DNA of 64,000 nt from Oceanospirillum sp964342385 (GCA_964342385.1 CAYFGP010000003.1:82924-146923); one strand, 5' to 3'. Positions 1 to 9,174 are shown, counted from the stretch's first letter. Notes: generated by a model from the letters alone, not told the origin. A program made the numbers and translations.

Positions 1-343
1 GGCTTTTATAGATAGACGCGCCTCGGTTATCTCAGGTAGCTGGGGCGTGTTGCGTTGTAGGTGTTTCACTTTAGCTTCTCTTCAGCTGATGGTTCCATTC
101 TCTAGCTGACGGCTCCATTCTTCTGCTGTTGGTTGAAGAATTTCGGAATGCGTTTGTGCCAGCGTGTTATAAATCAATATTTACTGATATAAAGGTCTTT
201 TAGCTGTCACAATTTTTATAATAAAGTGTAATATTGTTGATGATAGATTGGCTTGCACTTATTCACCTGAATCCAAGCGGGCCGATTATCTATCTAAGAT
301 ATAAAATGGATAACTGGCTGATAAATAAGGGAAAGGAGCTATT
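1..343. other. Left-edge intergenic region
   Basis: No convincing gene is seen here. It holds a copy of the dispersed inverted-repeat element at 67-158 (separate entry), then an AT-rich stretch that probably carries the promoter of the gene starting at 344. A ribosome binding site AAAGGAG lies at about 331-337. Confidence 0.6.
67..158 (+). repeat. Dispersed inverted-repeat element, copy A (diverged)
   Basis: This is the most diverged and longest (about 92 bp) of four related intergenic elements in the window; the others are at 31708-31789, 33452-33536 and 35547-35614. It shares the core ATTCTTC-GCTGTTGG and a right end ending in TTTGTG. It also carries an internal near-duplication, CAGCTGATGGTTCCATTC followed by TAGCTGACGGCTCCATTC, which the other copies lack. 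Confidence 0.55.
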
Positions 344-808
344 ATGTACACTTGGCAAGAGATGCTCTGGGATACAGCTGGCACAGAGGAAGAAGTGGTT
401 GAGACGCTGTTTAATGAAACCATCTTTCCTGATCTGAAAGCGTTGGAAGATAGTTTAAAGCAAGCGGGCTGTGAAGTGTCACCGGTACTGAAAAAGTACA
501 CGCTGGATGATCGTATGTTAACTCGTCTGAATTGGAAGCAGGGTGGCGATGAGTATAAGGTCTGTCTGCAGCATCAAAATGAGCTGAATTTGCTACTGGA
601 AACCGATCTGGCAGGTAAGCAGGTGGCGGGTAAACAGACCTCACATGAGTGTTGTTTCAGCTTGCGTGAATTAAGTCCTTCAGATTCTGGTGAGGGATTC
701 CTTGATAGCTGGCGCGATGAGTTATCCCGTGTCTATCAGCAGCATCAGGATAGCCTTAAGCCCGTACATAGTGATCAGGATAAAATTGTGATTACCAAAA
801 TGGCTTAA
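344..808 (+). CDS. Conserved-type hypothetical protein, 154 aa
   Basis: I do not recognise a family. The product is a soluble, acidic protein with no signal peptide or membrane segment; the N-terminal half looks helical and the middle (residues 50-85) has alternating hydrophobic residues typical of a small alpha/beta fold. The start is supported by AAAGGAG seven bases upstream of the ATG. It is a single-gene unit, closed by the strong stem-loop at 847-878 and convergent with the MOSC gene. Function unknown; that it is a real gene is likely from the ribosome binding site and terminator. Confidence 0.75.
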   Translation: MYTWQEMLWDTAGTEEEVVETLFNETIFPDLKALEDSLKQAGCEVSPVLKKYTLDDRMLTRLNWKQGGDEYKVCLQHQNELNLLLETDLAGKQVAGKQTSHECCFSLRELSPSDSGEGFLDSWRDELSRVYQQHQDSLKPVHSDQDKIVITKMA

Positions 809-846
809 TGCCGTTTTGGTAATAAGTTGTTCTTAATAGACAATAA

Positions 847-878
847 GCAAAGGGGCCGCTGGAAAGTGGCCCCTTTGC
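847..878. terminator. Bidirectional intrinsic terminator
   Basis: GCAAAGGGGCC (847-857) pairs perfectly with GGCCCCTTTGC (868-878) around a 10-nt loop. It sits between two convergent genes (344-808 and 911-1714) and probably serves both; the T-rich stretch after it is weak. Confidence 0.8.
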
Positions 879-910
879 TGTTATAGCGGTGTTGGTTTTT
901 CTTTCGAATG

Positions 911-1714
911 TCAGGCATGACCCAGTAGGCGGAAGTTCCAGTTTTCGACAATCCCTTGCTCTAGACGTTGCTCGACTTTACTGCTCCAGCTATTGGATAG
1001 AGCTTTAAGCTCTCGAAGTTGCTCCAGTCCCTGTTGGTTGAGTGGATCACCAAAAAAGATCTCGCATACCTGCTCGATAGTCATAGCATTATCTGGGCGT
1101 TGGATTAATATCAGGCTATCTTCTGGGTTGATATAGCCGGTTTGAATCACACGATAGAGCCAACCGCAGCGGCTGATCTCTTGCATATCTACCGAGAAGT
1201 TTTCCACCTGCCAACGGCGATTGAGCTTAAAACAGGGTGAGCGGGGTTGGCTGACCTCAATAATGGCTTCACCCCATTGATATTGATCACCGATGCAAAC
1301 GTTGTTTTCCAGCATGCCTCGACTGCTGATATTTTCTCCCATACCCGGTGCACTCCAATCATGCGTTGTCGTTTCTGCAGCATCGCCATTTCCACTATCA
1401 TCAGGGGTACTGGAGTTAACCGCTTGACCATATTTATCCAACCAATAAGCGTAATGCTCAACAGGGTATTGATGTAGCGCTCGCTCAGGGCCGCCATGGT
1501 GTTTGTTATCGGCGCATTCATCGCCAACTAACCCGGTTTCTGATAGAAAAATCCGTTCACTCACTGGCTTTTTGTCAATTGCGGTCTGGAGACCGTATTT
1601 CTCTTCCACCTGTCCAATAAAAACACCCAGCGGTTTAATGGCATCTGGAGTCTGAATGGTTTCTGTCGACGATGATTGAGCCAATGGCTGATCAGAAGTG
1701 GTTTCCGATGACAT
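911..1714 (-). CDS. MOSC domain protein (YiiM-like)
   Basis: MOSC domains bind sulfur carried on a conserved cysteine and, in YiiM-type proteins, give molybdenum-dependent reduction of N-hydroxylated compounds. Visible features are the KPVSERIFLSETGLVGDECAD-like segment near residue 47, typical of the MOSC core, the H-GGPERALHQY motif near residue 74, and the conserved cysteine in QPRSPCFKLNRR near residue 160. At 267 aa it is somewhat longer than YiiM because of a Ser/Gln-rich N-terminal tail of about 28 residues and a Ser/Thr/Asp-rich insertion near residue 103. AAGGA precedes the ATG. Physiological substrate not predictable. Confidence 0.85.
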   Translation of the reverse strand: MSSETTSDQPLAQSSSTETIQTPDAIKPLGVFIGQVEEKYGLQTAIDKKPVSERIFLSETGLVGDECADNKHHGGPERALHQYPVEHYAYWLDKYGQAVNSSTPDDSGNGDAAETTTHDWSAPGMGENISSRGMLENNVCIGDQYQWGEAIIEVSQPRSPCFKLNRRWQVENFSVDMQEISRCGWLYRVIQTGYINPEDSLILIQRPDNAMTIEQVCEIFFGDPLNQQGLEQLRELKALSNSWSSKVEQRLEQGIVENWNFRLLGHA

Positions 1715-1835
1715 GATTGCTGTCCTTAATAAAGATGCTTAATGGGGGGATGATTTGGGCACTTATGAGGTCGTAGTGTTCGATCAATTTTTAGTGATAA
1801 GAGTATGGATATATTGGACCCATTCAAGGGATCAG

Positions 1836-2378
1836 TTAAACCACCTGAATCAGATTATCCTCGCCGTCAAAATCGGGCAAAATCCAGATCTGTTCAAAGG
1901 GATGTTCCGCCATATCGAAATTTGCCAAGGTGTCCAGAATCTGTTCCCGGTTCCAGATAGGGCTGGCATTACGAATGACCAACCAAACCCGATCAGAGTC
2001 ATAGTGCTTTTGAGACTTACTATTGAGTAATCGAAATAGTGCAGTTTTTAATTGTTGGCAGGGATCTAAAGTCACCAACTCGGCCAGATAATCCCATAGA
2101 CGATCATCACTGTCTTTCTCTCCATCTCTGACATGACGAGCTTCTTCTACAGTGGCGTAGAGATGGGCAATCTCCAGGTCCAGTTGTTCATCCTGGAAAT
2201 AGCAGGAGATATCAGGCTTGGCCGGCTCGTTATGCCAGATATGGCGCATGGGTTCACCAAACTCCTGTTCAAAGCGACGCATAAACAGCTTGGCTGCGTC
2301 ACGTTCCAACAGGCGCTTTTCATGCTCGGAGCGACTTAACAGAACCCCTTTACTGGTGTGGTTGGTATCAGAAGTCAT
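1836..2378 (-). CDS. Hypothetical protein, 180 aa
   Basis: I do not recognise the family. The protein is soluble and charged. A segment PDISCYFQDEQLDLEIAHLY (about residues 54-73) has a D...(x)n...ExA pattern reminiscent of a nuclease-like fold but without a lysine in the usual place, so I do not assign nuclease activity. The C-terminal half (VWLVIRNASPIW, IWILPDFDG) reads as buried beta strands. It stands alone between the MOSC gene and a secreted-protein gene on the same strand, with gaps of over 100 bp on both sides. The ribosome binding site is weak. Confidence 0.65.
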   Translation of the reverse strand: MTSDTNHTSKGVLLSRSEHEKRLLERDAAKLFMRRFEQEFGEPMRHIWHNEPAKPDISCYFQDEQLDLEIAHLYATVEEARHVRDGEKDSDDRLWDYLAELVTLDPCQQLKTALFRLLNSKSQKHYDSDRVWLVIRNASPIWNREQILDTLANFDMAEHPFEQIWILPDFDGEDNLIQVV

Positions 2379-2520
2379 AACCGATCACCGCTGTCTAGTG
2401 GGCGGAGTATTTTGTTACAGATACTTTGATTCTAATGACTTTTTACTATTTAGGGCAAATAACAGAGGGAAAACAAGCAATTACTGATATGACTGAAGCT
2501 TATCCTTGAAAAATAAGAAT

Positions 2521-3561
2521 CTACCAGCAGCCGATATAGACATTACTCTGGTTGTAGCGCTCTGTGCAGGGTGGTTGCTCAGGGCCCGCGTTAGCGGCTT
2601 CTGCGTTTTGGTTGGTGTCGATTCGATAGTTTTGAAGTGTTTGGGTATAAGCTTGGCAGGTACGTCGATCTGTTTGTCCTGTAGAGCACTTCATCATATT
2701 GATCACTTGTGAGCGTTGAGATTCAACGTTTTGCGGAGAAGTGCCAAGAAGGGTACCTGCTATTGTGAGGTTATTAAGGGAAGAGCTACCCAGAGAACTG
2801 TTACCCAGAGAGCTATTACCCAGAGAAGAGCGGTTAAGTGCGAGCTCTCCTAGTTGAGATCCACCGGATTGTTGTGATTGAACTTCCCATTGCAATAGCT
2901 GCTGACAATCTGCCGGACCTTGAATTAACCCCTGCCAAGAGGTTTGGCTGTAACCACCCTTACATAAACGAATATACAGATCTGCTCCCAATGCTGACCA
3001 GATATCAAAATTCTGTAGCTGTTTCTTACTCATACGCTGCATATGTTGATAAATATAATCTGCCGACTGCTGAGGGTAGTTTTGCAGAAAGGTAATATAC
3101 TCCTGATCCGTTAAAGGACTGTTGTCGGAGTTATTGTCGGGATTGTTGTTGGAGTGATCAGGCTGAGCTCTGTTGTTGGCTGAAGTTTTTTCCGAAGCGG
3201 ATGAAACCACAGAAGGTGAGCTGTTCTTACTGTCTCGATTTTGCTGAGATTGATCGGGTGAACGCTTAAATTGGTAGTAGCCCTGCTGGTCGGCCAAAAT
3301 CAGCTGATTGCCCTGGAGCTGAACTTGAAACTGTATTGGTCCGTGAGGTGTATTGATGACAAGCTGTTGGCCGTTAAACTGCCACTGTCCTGACATCGTA
3401 TTGCCATTAGCCCATTGTACGGTGACTTGTCCATCGGGAGAAAACTGAAAAGTACCACTGGAATTACTCCATCGACCTTCCAAACTGGCCAGTGCAACTG
3501 AACTCATCAGGCTTAAACCTATTAACAGAGTCAGTACCAGCTGTTTGATCTGTGATGTCAT
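2521..3561 (-). CDS. Secreted Gln/Ser/Asn-rich protein, 346 aa
   Basis: Residues 1-25 form a clear Sec signal peptide with a predicted cut after VALA, so the mature protein is periplasmic or exported. Residues 26-105 are a beta-rich module with repeated W and G positions (GRWSNSSGTFQF, VQWANGNTMSGQWQF), resembling small lipocalin-like or YD-like barrels. Then comes an Asn/Ser/Asp linker (about 106-150), a helical region containing DQEYITFLQNYPQQSADYIY, and a Ser-Leu-Gly tandem repeat near residues 244-260 encoded by 15-bp DNA repeats. Cysteines in the C-terminal third could form disulfides. AGGA precedes the start. Function unknown. Confidence 0.75.
   Translation of the reverse strand: MTSQIKQLVLTLLIGLSLMSSVALASLEGRWSNSSGTFQFSPDGQVTVQWANGNTMSGQWQFNGQQLVINTPHGPIQFQVQLQGNQLILADQQGYYQFKRSPDQSQQNRDSKNSSPSVVSSASEKTSANNRAQPDHSNNNPDNNSDNSPLTDQEYITFLQNYPQQSADYIYQHMQRMSKKQLQNFDIWSALGADLYIRLCKGGYSQTSWQGLIQGPADCQQLLQWEVQSQQSGGSQLGELALNRSSLGNSSLGNSSLGSSSLNNLTIAGTLLGTSPQNVESQRSQVINMMKCSTGQTDRRTCQAYTQTLQNYRIDTNQNAEAANAGPEQPPCTERYNQSNVYIGCW
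2786..2830 (-). repeat. 15-bp tandem repeat, three units, inside a CDS
   Basis: Three in-frame 15-bp units, with CTACCCAGAGA, TTACCCAGAGA and TTACCCAGAGA starting at 2786, 2801 and 2816 on the + strand, encode a repeated SSLGN-type pentapeptide in the secreted protein. Copy number could vary by slippage without breaking the frame. Confidence 0.75.
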
Positions 3562-3703
3562 AAATCTGTCCTATCGCAATCGGCCGTCGGCAAAATAACC
3601 TTTGGGGCATGTCATTTATCTATTTGCCCTCAATGGGGGAGGATTATAAGGCATGACCTGATCGCTAATCTGGTACTGTTTCACATTCCTTTATTAGCAG
3701 ATA

Positions 3704-5119
3704 TTAGTTGGTTACTACCAATTGCCCCAGGCTTTTAATCGCTTGCTCCACTTCATCACTCCAGGGAATAGCGCAGTTCAGACGCAATGAGTTCTGGTAT
3801 TGATCCCGTGCGGAGAACATCTCTCCAGGCATAATGCCGATATTGTCATCCAGAGCGTTGTAGTGCAGCTGAAGAGTATCAATGCCTACCGGTAAAACCA
3901 CCCACAAAATATAGCCTCCTTGGGGATAGCTGACACTGGTGCCTGCCGGGAAATATTTCAGTACCGCTTCGCTCATCTTCTGTACTTGTTTGGCGTAAGC
4001 GGACTGAATACGACGCAGATGGCGATCATAGCCCCCGTTGGCTAGAAACTCCGCCACGGCCATCTGACTCAGAGTCGAGGTACCGACGCTACTAAAAGAC
4101 TTTAAAAACTCGATCTGAGGTTGATAACGTCCGGCAGATACCCATCCCACGCGTAGACCCGAAGCGATCGATTTGGATACCGACGAGCAGTACAACACCT
4201 GACCGTTTTCATCATAGGCTTTGATCGCCTTGGGACGACTGCCGGAGTAGTTGAGATCACCAAACAGATCATCCTCGATCACTGGAATCTCTTTTTCTGC
4301 CAACATGGTCAGTAAGCGCTGACGATTTTCATCAGGCATGGTAAAACCCAGCGGGTTGTTATTGGTCGGTACTAAAGCGACAGCTTTGATCGGCCACTGT
4401 TCCAGCGCCAGTTGCAGCGCATCTAGACTGATGCCTTTACGCGGATCAGTAGGAATCTCCATCGCTTGCATACCCAAGGCTTCGATGGTTTGCAGCAGCC
4501 CCACAAACGCTGGACTTTCGATGGCGATAATATCCCCCGGTTCAGCCACTGCGCGCAGACATAAGGTAAGTGCTTCCTGGCAACCGTTGGTAATCACGAT
4601 CTCACCGGCACTGACACGACAACCGGATTCCGCCATGCGTTTGGCGATCTGTACCCTAAGCTCCAAAAGTCCCGGTGGAAATACTGACACCACCACCTCA
4701 TCCATCCGTTTTCTAACCAGACTGCCCATAATACGCTGCAGCTGTTTCACCGGTAGAAACTCGGGAGAGGGAATTGCCGTACCCAGATTGATCGTATCCG
4801 GTTGCTGACAACGTTGAAGCACTTCCGTCGCGGACTGCTTGATGCTCACCCTGGTTGGCAGTTGCAGATTGTCCTGAATCTCACAGGCTGGCAGATCCGT
4901 TTTAATAACTTCACGCACATAAAAGCCGGATTGCGGACGGGATTCGATCAGCTGTTGGCGTTCCAACAGTTCGTAGGCACTTTGAATTGTGGCGATACTG
5001 ACCTGTTTCTGCTGGCTGAGCTTACGAATTGAGGGCAGCTTATCACCGGCCTGGAAGCTGCCTTCATCAATCTGGCGGGCCAGATCATCGGCAATCTGCT
5101 GATAAAGTGTTGAAGTCAT
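3704..5119 (-). CDS. MocR-family regulator (GntR HTH fused to aminotransferase-like domain)
   Basis: Residues 1-70 form a GntR winged helix (LYQQIADDLARQIDEGSFQAG, then LPSIRKLSQQKQVSIATIQSAY). Residues about 110-465 are a fold-type I aminotransferase domain; the PLP lysine lies in SSVSKSIASGLRVGW near residue 316, and NNNPLGFTMP and EDDLFGDL are the usual PLP-binding neighbours. Length 471 aa is normal for MocR. These proteins use PLP as effector and normally activate a divergent gene and repress themselves. Here the divergent gene is indolepyruvate ferredoxin oxidoreductase, and four ACTGTACT boxes lie in the shared region. The natural ligand is not known from sequence; an aromatic amino or keto acid is an inference. 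Confidence 0.93.
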   Translation of the reverse strand: MTSTLYQQIADDLARQIDEGSFQAGDKLPSIRKLSQQKQVSIATIQSAYELLERQQLIESRPQSGFYVREVIKTDLPACEIQDNLQLPTRVSIKQSATEVLQRCQQPDTINLGTAIPSPEFLPVKQLQRIMGSLVRKRMDEVVVSVFPPGLLELRVQIAKRMAESGCRVSAGEIVITNGCQEALTLCLRAVAEPGDIIAIESPAFVGLLQTIEALGMQAMEIPTDPRKGISLDALQLALEQWPIKAVALVPTNNNPLGFTMPDENRQRLLTMLAEKEIPVIEDDLFGDLNYSGSRPKAIKAYDENGQVLYCSSVSKSIASGLRVGWVSAGRYQPQIEFLKSFSSVGTSTLSQMAVAEFLANGGYDRHLRRIQSAYAKQVQKMSEAVLKYFPAGTSVSYPQGGYILWVVLPVGIDTLQLHYNALDDNIGIMPGEMFSARDQYQNSLRLNCAIPWSDEVEQAIKSLGQLVVTN

Positions 5120-5192
5120 GGGGCTGATATTGGTCTTTTTATCGTTTTAAATTCGCTGTTAACCGCAATAGTTGATTGAAGGTTTAGCCACA

Positions 5193-5306
5193 ACTGTACT
5201 GCAGTGTTACAAAATTTTAGCCTATGCTAACGGATCTGTAATACTTTTGACCAGTACAGTTTCTGTTAAATTAAGCAGTACAGTAACCAATTTTTAAAAC
5301 TGTACT
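5193..5306. promoter_or_regulatory. MocR operator cluster: four ACTGTACT boxes
   Basis: The 8-mer ACTGTACT occurs at 5193-5200 and 5299-5306, and its complement AGTACAGT at 5253-5260 and 5277-5284. The second and fourth sit in a longer perfect dyad, GACCAGTACAGTTT (5249-5262) and AAACTGTACTGGTC (5297-5310). The position between a MocR gene and its divergent neighbour is where MocR regulators are known to bind, but binding itself is inferred. Confidence 0.7.
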
Positions 5307-5310
5307 GGTC

Positions 5311-5611
5311 CAATTAGTAAAAACTAGCTCTGCAAGCGCACAGTCATATTTCCGACAATAGCAGTCAATAATTAAAGGTAGGCCATCGCCTAGCGATGAG
5401 ACCTACCCTTTGACCAAGATGAGTATCGGAAGGTGTGCTGGCTTGATGCACCTGCCAAATCTGAAACGCTACAACGCTCTGACTATTAAGACGTAATCAA
5501 GAAGTTATTAAGAAGCTCTCTAAAGTTTTCTAAAGCTCTTCAACGTTATAGCCAGTGTTCTTATCAGGTTTAACTGCCGATGCCCATCGACAACAACGAT
5601 AAGGCAGGGTC
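5311..5611 (+). promoter_or_regulatory. Leader of indolepyruvate ferredoxin oxidoreductase with a stem-loop at 5377-5407
   Basis: No ORF of interest. A two-part stem-loop is visible: GGTAGG (5377-5382) with CCTACC (5402-5407), and inside it ATCGC (5385-5389) with GCGAT (5393-5397). No T-run follows, so it is more likely a leader structure than a terminator. The ribosome binding site AAGGCAGGG precedes the ATG at 5612. Confidence 0.4.
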
Positions 5612-8600
5612 ATGAGTTACAAAATTCTGAACGGTAATGAACTGATTATTCAGGGTGGTCTGGAAGCGGGCTTTTCACTGTACACCGGTTACCCGGGCTC
5701 TCCACTGGCGGATTACTTCAATATTCTGCACTCCCGTAAGAGTGAACTGCAGGAGAAGGGTATTCGTGTGGCTCTGGGTAATACCGAGGCTAACGCTGCG
5801 GCGATGGCTGGTGGTGCCAAGCAGGCTGGCCGTAATGTGATGGTGGGCATGAAGTCCATGGGCCTTCATGTTGCTTCTGATGCCTTATCCGTGGGTAACT
5901 TTGCTAACCCGGGTCAGCCTTATATCGATCCTGAAACCGGTGAGTCCATTCACTCCGGTGTGGTTGTTGTCGTTGGTGATGACCCTTGGTCTATGTCTAC
6001 TTCTACAGCAGCAGATTCCCGCTATCTGTTTAAACACTTGCATATGCCGTTTCTGGAGCCATCCACGCCTCAGGAACTGAAGGACTGGATTGCCCACTCT
6101 CTGGAACTGTCTCAGCGTTCCTCTCTATACGCCGGTGTACTGGTCACCACCTTTATTGCCGAAGGTGGTGGTCGTGTTCAGCTGGGCGAAGAGTCAGAAG
6201 TACCGAATACCCTGACCGAGTTTGATCCAAGCACCTTTAACCTGTCTGAATCGGTGATGGTGCCCCCAAACTCCTTTAAAGCCGACGTGCGCATGATTCG
6301 TGAGCGTTTCCCTAAGGTGAAAAAAGTCCTGAAGGAGCTGGCGCTGGACGAACAGTCTGGTAATGCCGATAGCAAGGTTGGCTTTATCTCTTCCGGTGTG
6401 GTTTATGAAACCCTGAAGCAGATTATGCAGGAAGAGCATTACCTGGATGATTTCTCCCTGTACAAGGTGGCTTGTTCTTATCCGCTGGTGGATGATCTGT
6501 TGGTGCCTTGGTTACAGAAACTGGACACTCTGGTTGTTGTTGAAGAGAAACGCGGCTTCTTGGAAAACGAGCTGATCAGCCTGTGTCAGGAACACGGCGT
6601 TAAGGTTCGTGTTTACGGTAAGGAATTCATTGATGGTGAGCTAGTGGTTGAAGGCTTCCCGGCTGATGGCGGTATCTCTTACGAAATTCTGCGTGGCAAG
6701 ATGGATACCCTGATGGGCCTGTTAGGCCTGCGCCCTTGCCAGGAAAAACAGCCTGAGCTGATTGCTCTGGATAGTGCCTTGCCAATGCGTCTACCCACTT
6801 TCTGTCCGGGTTGTCCGCACCGTGAAACCCTGAGTTTGCTGAAAGAACTGCGTAAGGTGTTTAAAGAGGAAGAGGGTATTAACCTGATCTCCCACGGTGA
6901 TGTGGGCTGTTACTCTCTGTCCTTCCTGGAACCCTTTAAAGAGATGCACGATATCTCCGCAATGGGGCAGGGTGGTGCCTTTGGTGCCGGTATGGACCTG
7001 TTCTCTCAGAACCCATCTGTGGTGCTGATGGGTGACTCCACCTTCTTCCACTCCGGTCTGAGTGCGATCTCTAATTCAGTACAGTTGGGTCATAACATCA
7101 CCTATATCGTACTGGATAACGATTTCACTGCGATGACCGGTCACCAGATGTCACCGAGTACCGGTCAATCCGTTGAGGGCCGTAAGCGCCCAGAGCAGGA
7201 TATGCTCAATTTGGTACGCGGTATGGGTGTGGATGAAGCGATGGAAGTGAATCCATCGGACCGCTATTTCTATCAGAATGTTCTGAAAGATATGGTGAAG
7301 AAGTCCGGCACCAAGGTGATCGTATCCAATAAAGAGTGTGGTTTGACCTTTGCGGCGCGTAAGAAATCACAGGATCGTAAGATCTTTGGTGCGGGTGAAA
7401 CCAAACCGGTACAGACCTTCTTCCAGATCAACACCTCTGCCTGTGAAGATTGTCGTGCCTGTGTTGAGATGACTGGCTGTCCTGGTCTGTCGCAAACAGA
7501 AGACGCCTATGGTCCTAAGACCTTTATCGATCCACAGATCTGTGTCTCTGACGGTTACTGCACGAAGATTATGGCATGTCCAAGTTTCGAGAAAGTTGAG
7601 GTGATCAACTATCACCCAACCCGTTATCAGAATGCCGCCGATAACAGCGCTGTGGTACAGAATGATGCCGCACTGCCTGAGCCAGTACGTCAGAAGTCCT
7701 TTGATGACATTCTGGCGGGTAACGACTGGCGCGTGGTGGTAACCGGCGTGGGCGGTACCGGTGTAACCACGATTTCCCGAGTCCTGGCAGAAGCCGGTGA
7801 GCAGATGAACGGCCTGGAAGGTCTGGACTTTAAGTTTATGGACCAGAAAGGTCTGGCTCAGCGTAATGGTCGTGTGACTGGCCACCTGAGTATCTTTAGT
7901 ACCGCCAAGTCTGCCAGCGCTATTACTCCAGTAGGTACCGCGGACCTAGTGCTATCGCCGGATCTGCTCGATGGTAGTGCTGCACTGCCTTTCCTCGCCC
8001 CATTTGGCGAAGCCCTGCTGGATGAAGAGTTCCAGATCCCGCTGAGTATTCTGCTGGATTACGGCGAAGACAACGAAGTACTGACCTCTGACAAGCTGCG
8101 CAAACAGCTGACCGATAAACTGGGTGATCGTGTCTTCTTAAGCCCAATGAAAGAGGTCTCTCACCGTCAACTGGGTAAAGGCGTGTATGCCTCAGCGGTA
8201 TTGTTAGGTATCGCGTATCAGAAAGGTATGCTGCCGTTTACCGAAGACAATATGAAAGATGCCTTCCGTCGTAGCGTACCGAAAGCGGAATACGACAATA
8301 ACTGGAAAGCGTTTGAACTGGGTCGTCGTGTGGTTGTGATGGGCATTGAAGCTTTCCGTAACCAGTTCCTGCCACAGCAGGAAACCAGTCAGTTCAACCT
8401 GTTCCGTGACAGTGTACGTGACTCCGCGGGTATGAAAGAGAGCGCTGATGAATTGGCGCATATCTTTGATAACGGTCTGGCCAAGTTGAAAGGTTTGTTC
8501 CCAGCGATTGAAGAGGAACATCTGGCCAATTACGTGCATGATCTGGTGGTTTTCGACCGCAACAAGGCGCTGGATGCCTTTATGGCAGATGCTGAGAAAC

Positions 8601-9124
8601 TGGCTCAACTGTACCCAGCCGGTGACAATCAGCGTATCGCCCTGCGTGTACTGGTGAAAACACACTGGATTAAAGATGAAGTCTTTGTTGCGCACCTGAT
8701 GGTATCGCCGCTGAAGAAAGCCCGTGATGAACAGGCTTACAAGCATCTGGGTAGTGACTTCCGCATCGTTCATATCAACCGTCCGGAATTTGAACTGATG
8801 GATCGTCGCTTTGCCTTCGAATTCTCGCCAAAAGAGTGGATGTTGAAAACCATGCGTCATCAGCGCTGGTTCCGTAACTCTCAGGCGAAGGTCCATGAAA
8901 AAGAGCATCAGATTGCTCAACGTATCCGTCACGAACTGCTGGAAACCGTGCCTAACGAAACGGATGATCAGCGTAAGGCGCTGATGCGTTTGGATAACAT
9001 TAAAGGTTATCGCCAAGTGCGGTATGAGAAAGCAGAAAAGGTGTTCCCAGATCTGCCTTCATCGCCATCGAAAGGTGGCAAGAATCTCCAACAGATTCCT
9101 GTAGTACAGACCCATCAGCCGTAA
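5612..9124 (+). CDS. Indolepyruvate ferredoxin oxidoreductase, single-chain (alpha-beta-gamma fused)
   Basis: The enzyme oxidatively decarboxylates aryl or branched 2-oxo acids from transaminated amino acids to acyl-CoA, using TPP and iron-sulfur clusters with ferredoxin as acceptor. In order: a pyruvate-oxidoreductase-like N-terminal half starting GYPGSPLADY near residue 27; the TPP domain with CPGCPH near residue 398 and GDSTFFHSGL near 473; a ferredoxin-like segment with CEDCRACVEMTGC near 610 and a second cysteine group about 30 residues on; and the gamma domain starting VVTGVGGTGVTT near 710. At 1170 aa it matches the long fused form common in aerobic proteobacteria rather than the two-subunit archaeal IorAB. 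It is transcribed alone, divergent from the MocR regulator. The codon use is regular, suggesting good expression. Confidence 0.93.
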   Translation: MSYKILNGNELIIQGGLEAGFSLYTGYPGSPLADYFNILHSRKSELQEKGIRVALGNTEANAAAMAGGAKQAGRNVMVGMKSMGLHVASDALSVGNFANPGQPYIDPETGESIHSGVVVVVGDDPWSMSTSTAADSRYLFKHLHMPFLEPSTPQELKDWIAHSLELSQRSSLYAGVLVTTFIAEGGGRVQLGEESEVPNTLTEFDPSTFNLSESVMVPPNSFKADVRMIRERFPKVKKVLKELALDEQSGNADSKVGFISSGVVYETLKQIMQEEHYLDDFSLYKVACSYPLVDDLLVPWLQKLDTLVVVEEKRGFLENELISLCQEHGVKVRVYGKEFIDGELVVEGFPADGGISYEILRGKMDTLMGLLGLRPCQEKQPELIALDSALPMRLPTFCPGCPHRETLSLLKELRKVFKEEEGINLISHGDVGCYSLSFLEPFKEMHDISAMGQGGAFGAGMDLFSQNPSVVLMGDSTFFHSGLSAISNSVQLGHNITYIVLDNDFTAMTGHQMSPSTGQSVEGRKRPEQDMLNLVRGMGVDEAMEVNPSDRYFYQNVLKDMVKKSGTKVIVSNKECGLTFAARKKSQDRKIFGAGETKPVQTFFQINTSACEDCRACVEMTGCPGLSQTEDAYGPKTFIDPQICVSDGYCTKIMACPSFEKVEVINYHPTRYQNAADNSAVVQNDAALPEPVRQKSFDDILAGNDWRVVVTGVGGTGVTTISRVLAEAGEQMNGLEGLDFKFMDQKGLAQRNGRVTGHLSIFSTAKSASAITPVGTADLVLSPDLLDGSAALPFLAPFGEALLDEEFQIPLSILLDYGEDNEVLTSDKLRKQLTDKLGDRVFLSPMKEVSHRQLGKGVYASAVLLGIAYQKGMLPFTEDNMKDAFRRSVPKAEYDNNWKAFELGRRVVVMGIEAFRNQFLPQQETSQFNLFRDSVRDSAGMKESADELAHIFDNGLAKLKGLFPAIEEEHLANYVHDLVVFDRNKALDAFMADAEKLAQLYPAGDNQRIALRVLVKTHWIKDEVFVAHLMVSPLKKARDEQAYKHLGSDFRIVHINRPEFELMDRRFAFEFSPKEWMLKTMRHQRWFRNSQAKVHEKEHQIAQRIRHELLETVPNETDDQRKALMRLDNIKGYRQVRYEKAEKVFPDLPSSPSKGGKNLQQIPVVQTHQP

Positions 9125-9140
9125 GGTCGATAGAGCTGTC

Positions 9141-9174
9141 GCCAAATCAGGTCCTCTCCAATACCTGATTTGGC
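9141..9174 (+). terminator. Stem-loop after indolepyruvate ferredoxin oxidoreductase
   Basis: GCCAAATCAGGT (9141-9152) pairs perfectly with ACCTGATTTGGC (9163-9174) around a 10-nt loop, 17 bp after the stop codon. There is no T-run, so it may act as a 3' stabiliser or a Rho-assisted terminator. Confidence 0.55.

Noticed and set aside
234..437. 67-aa open frame overlapping the first gene
   Set aside because: It is out of frame with the well-supported gene at 344 and has no ribosome binding site.
8204..9016. 270-aa minus-strand open frame inside the ferredoxin oxidoreductase gene
   Set aside because: It lies opposite a highly conserved coding sequence and its long length comes from the codon bias of the true gene.
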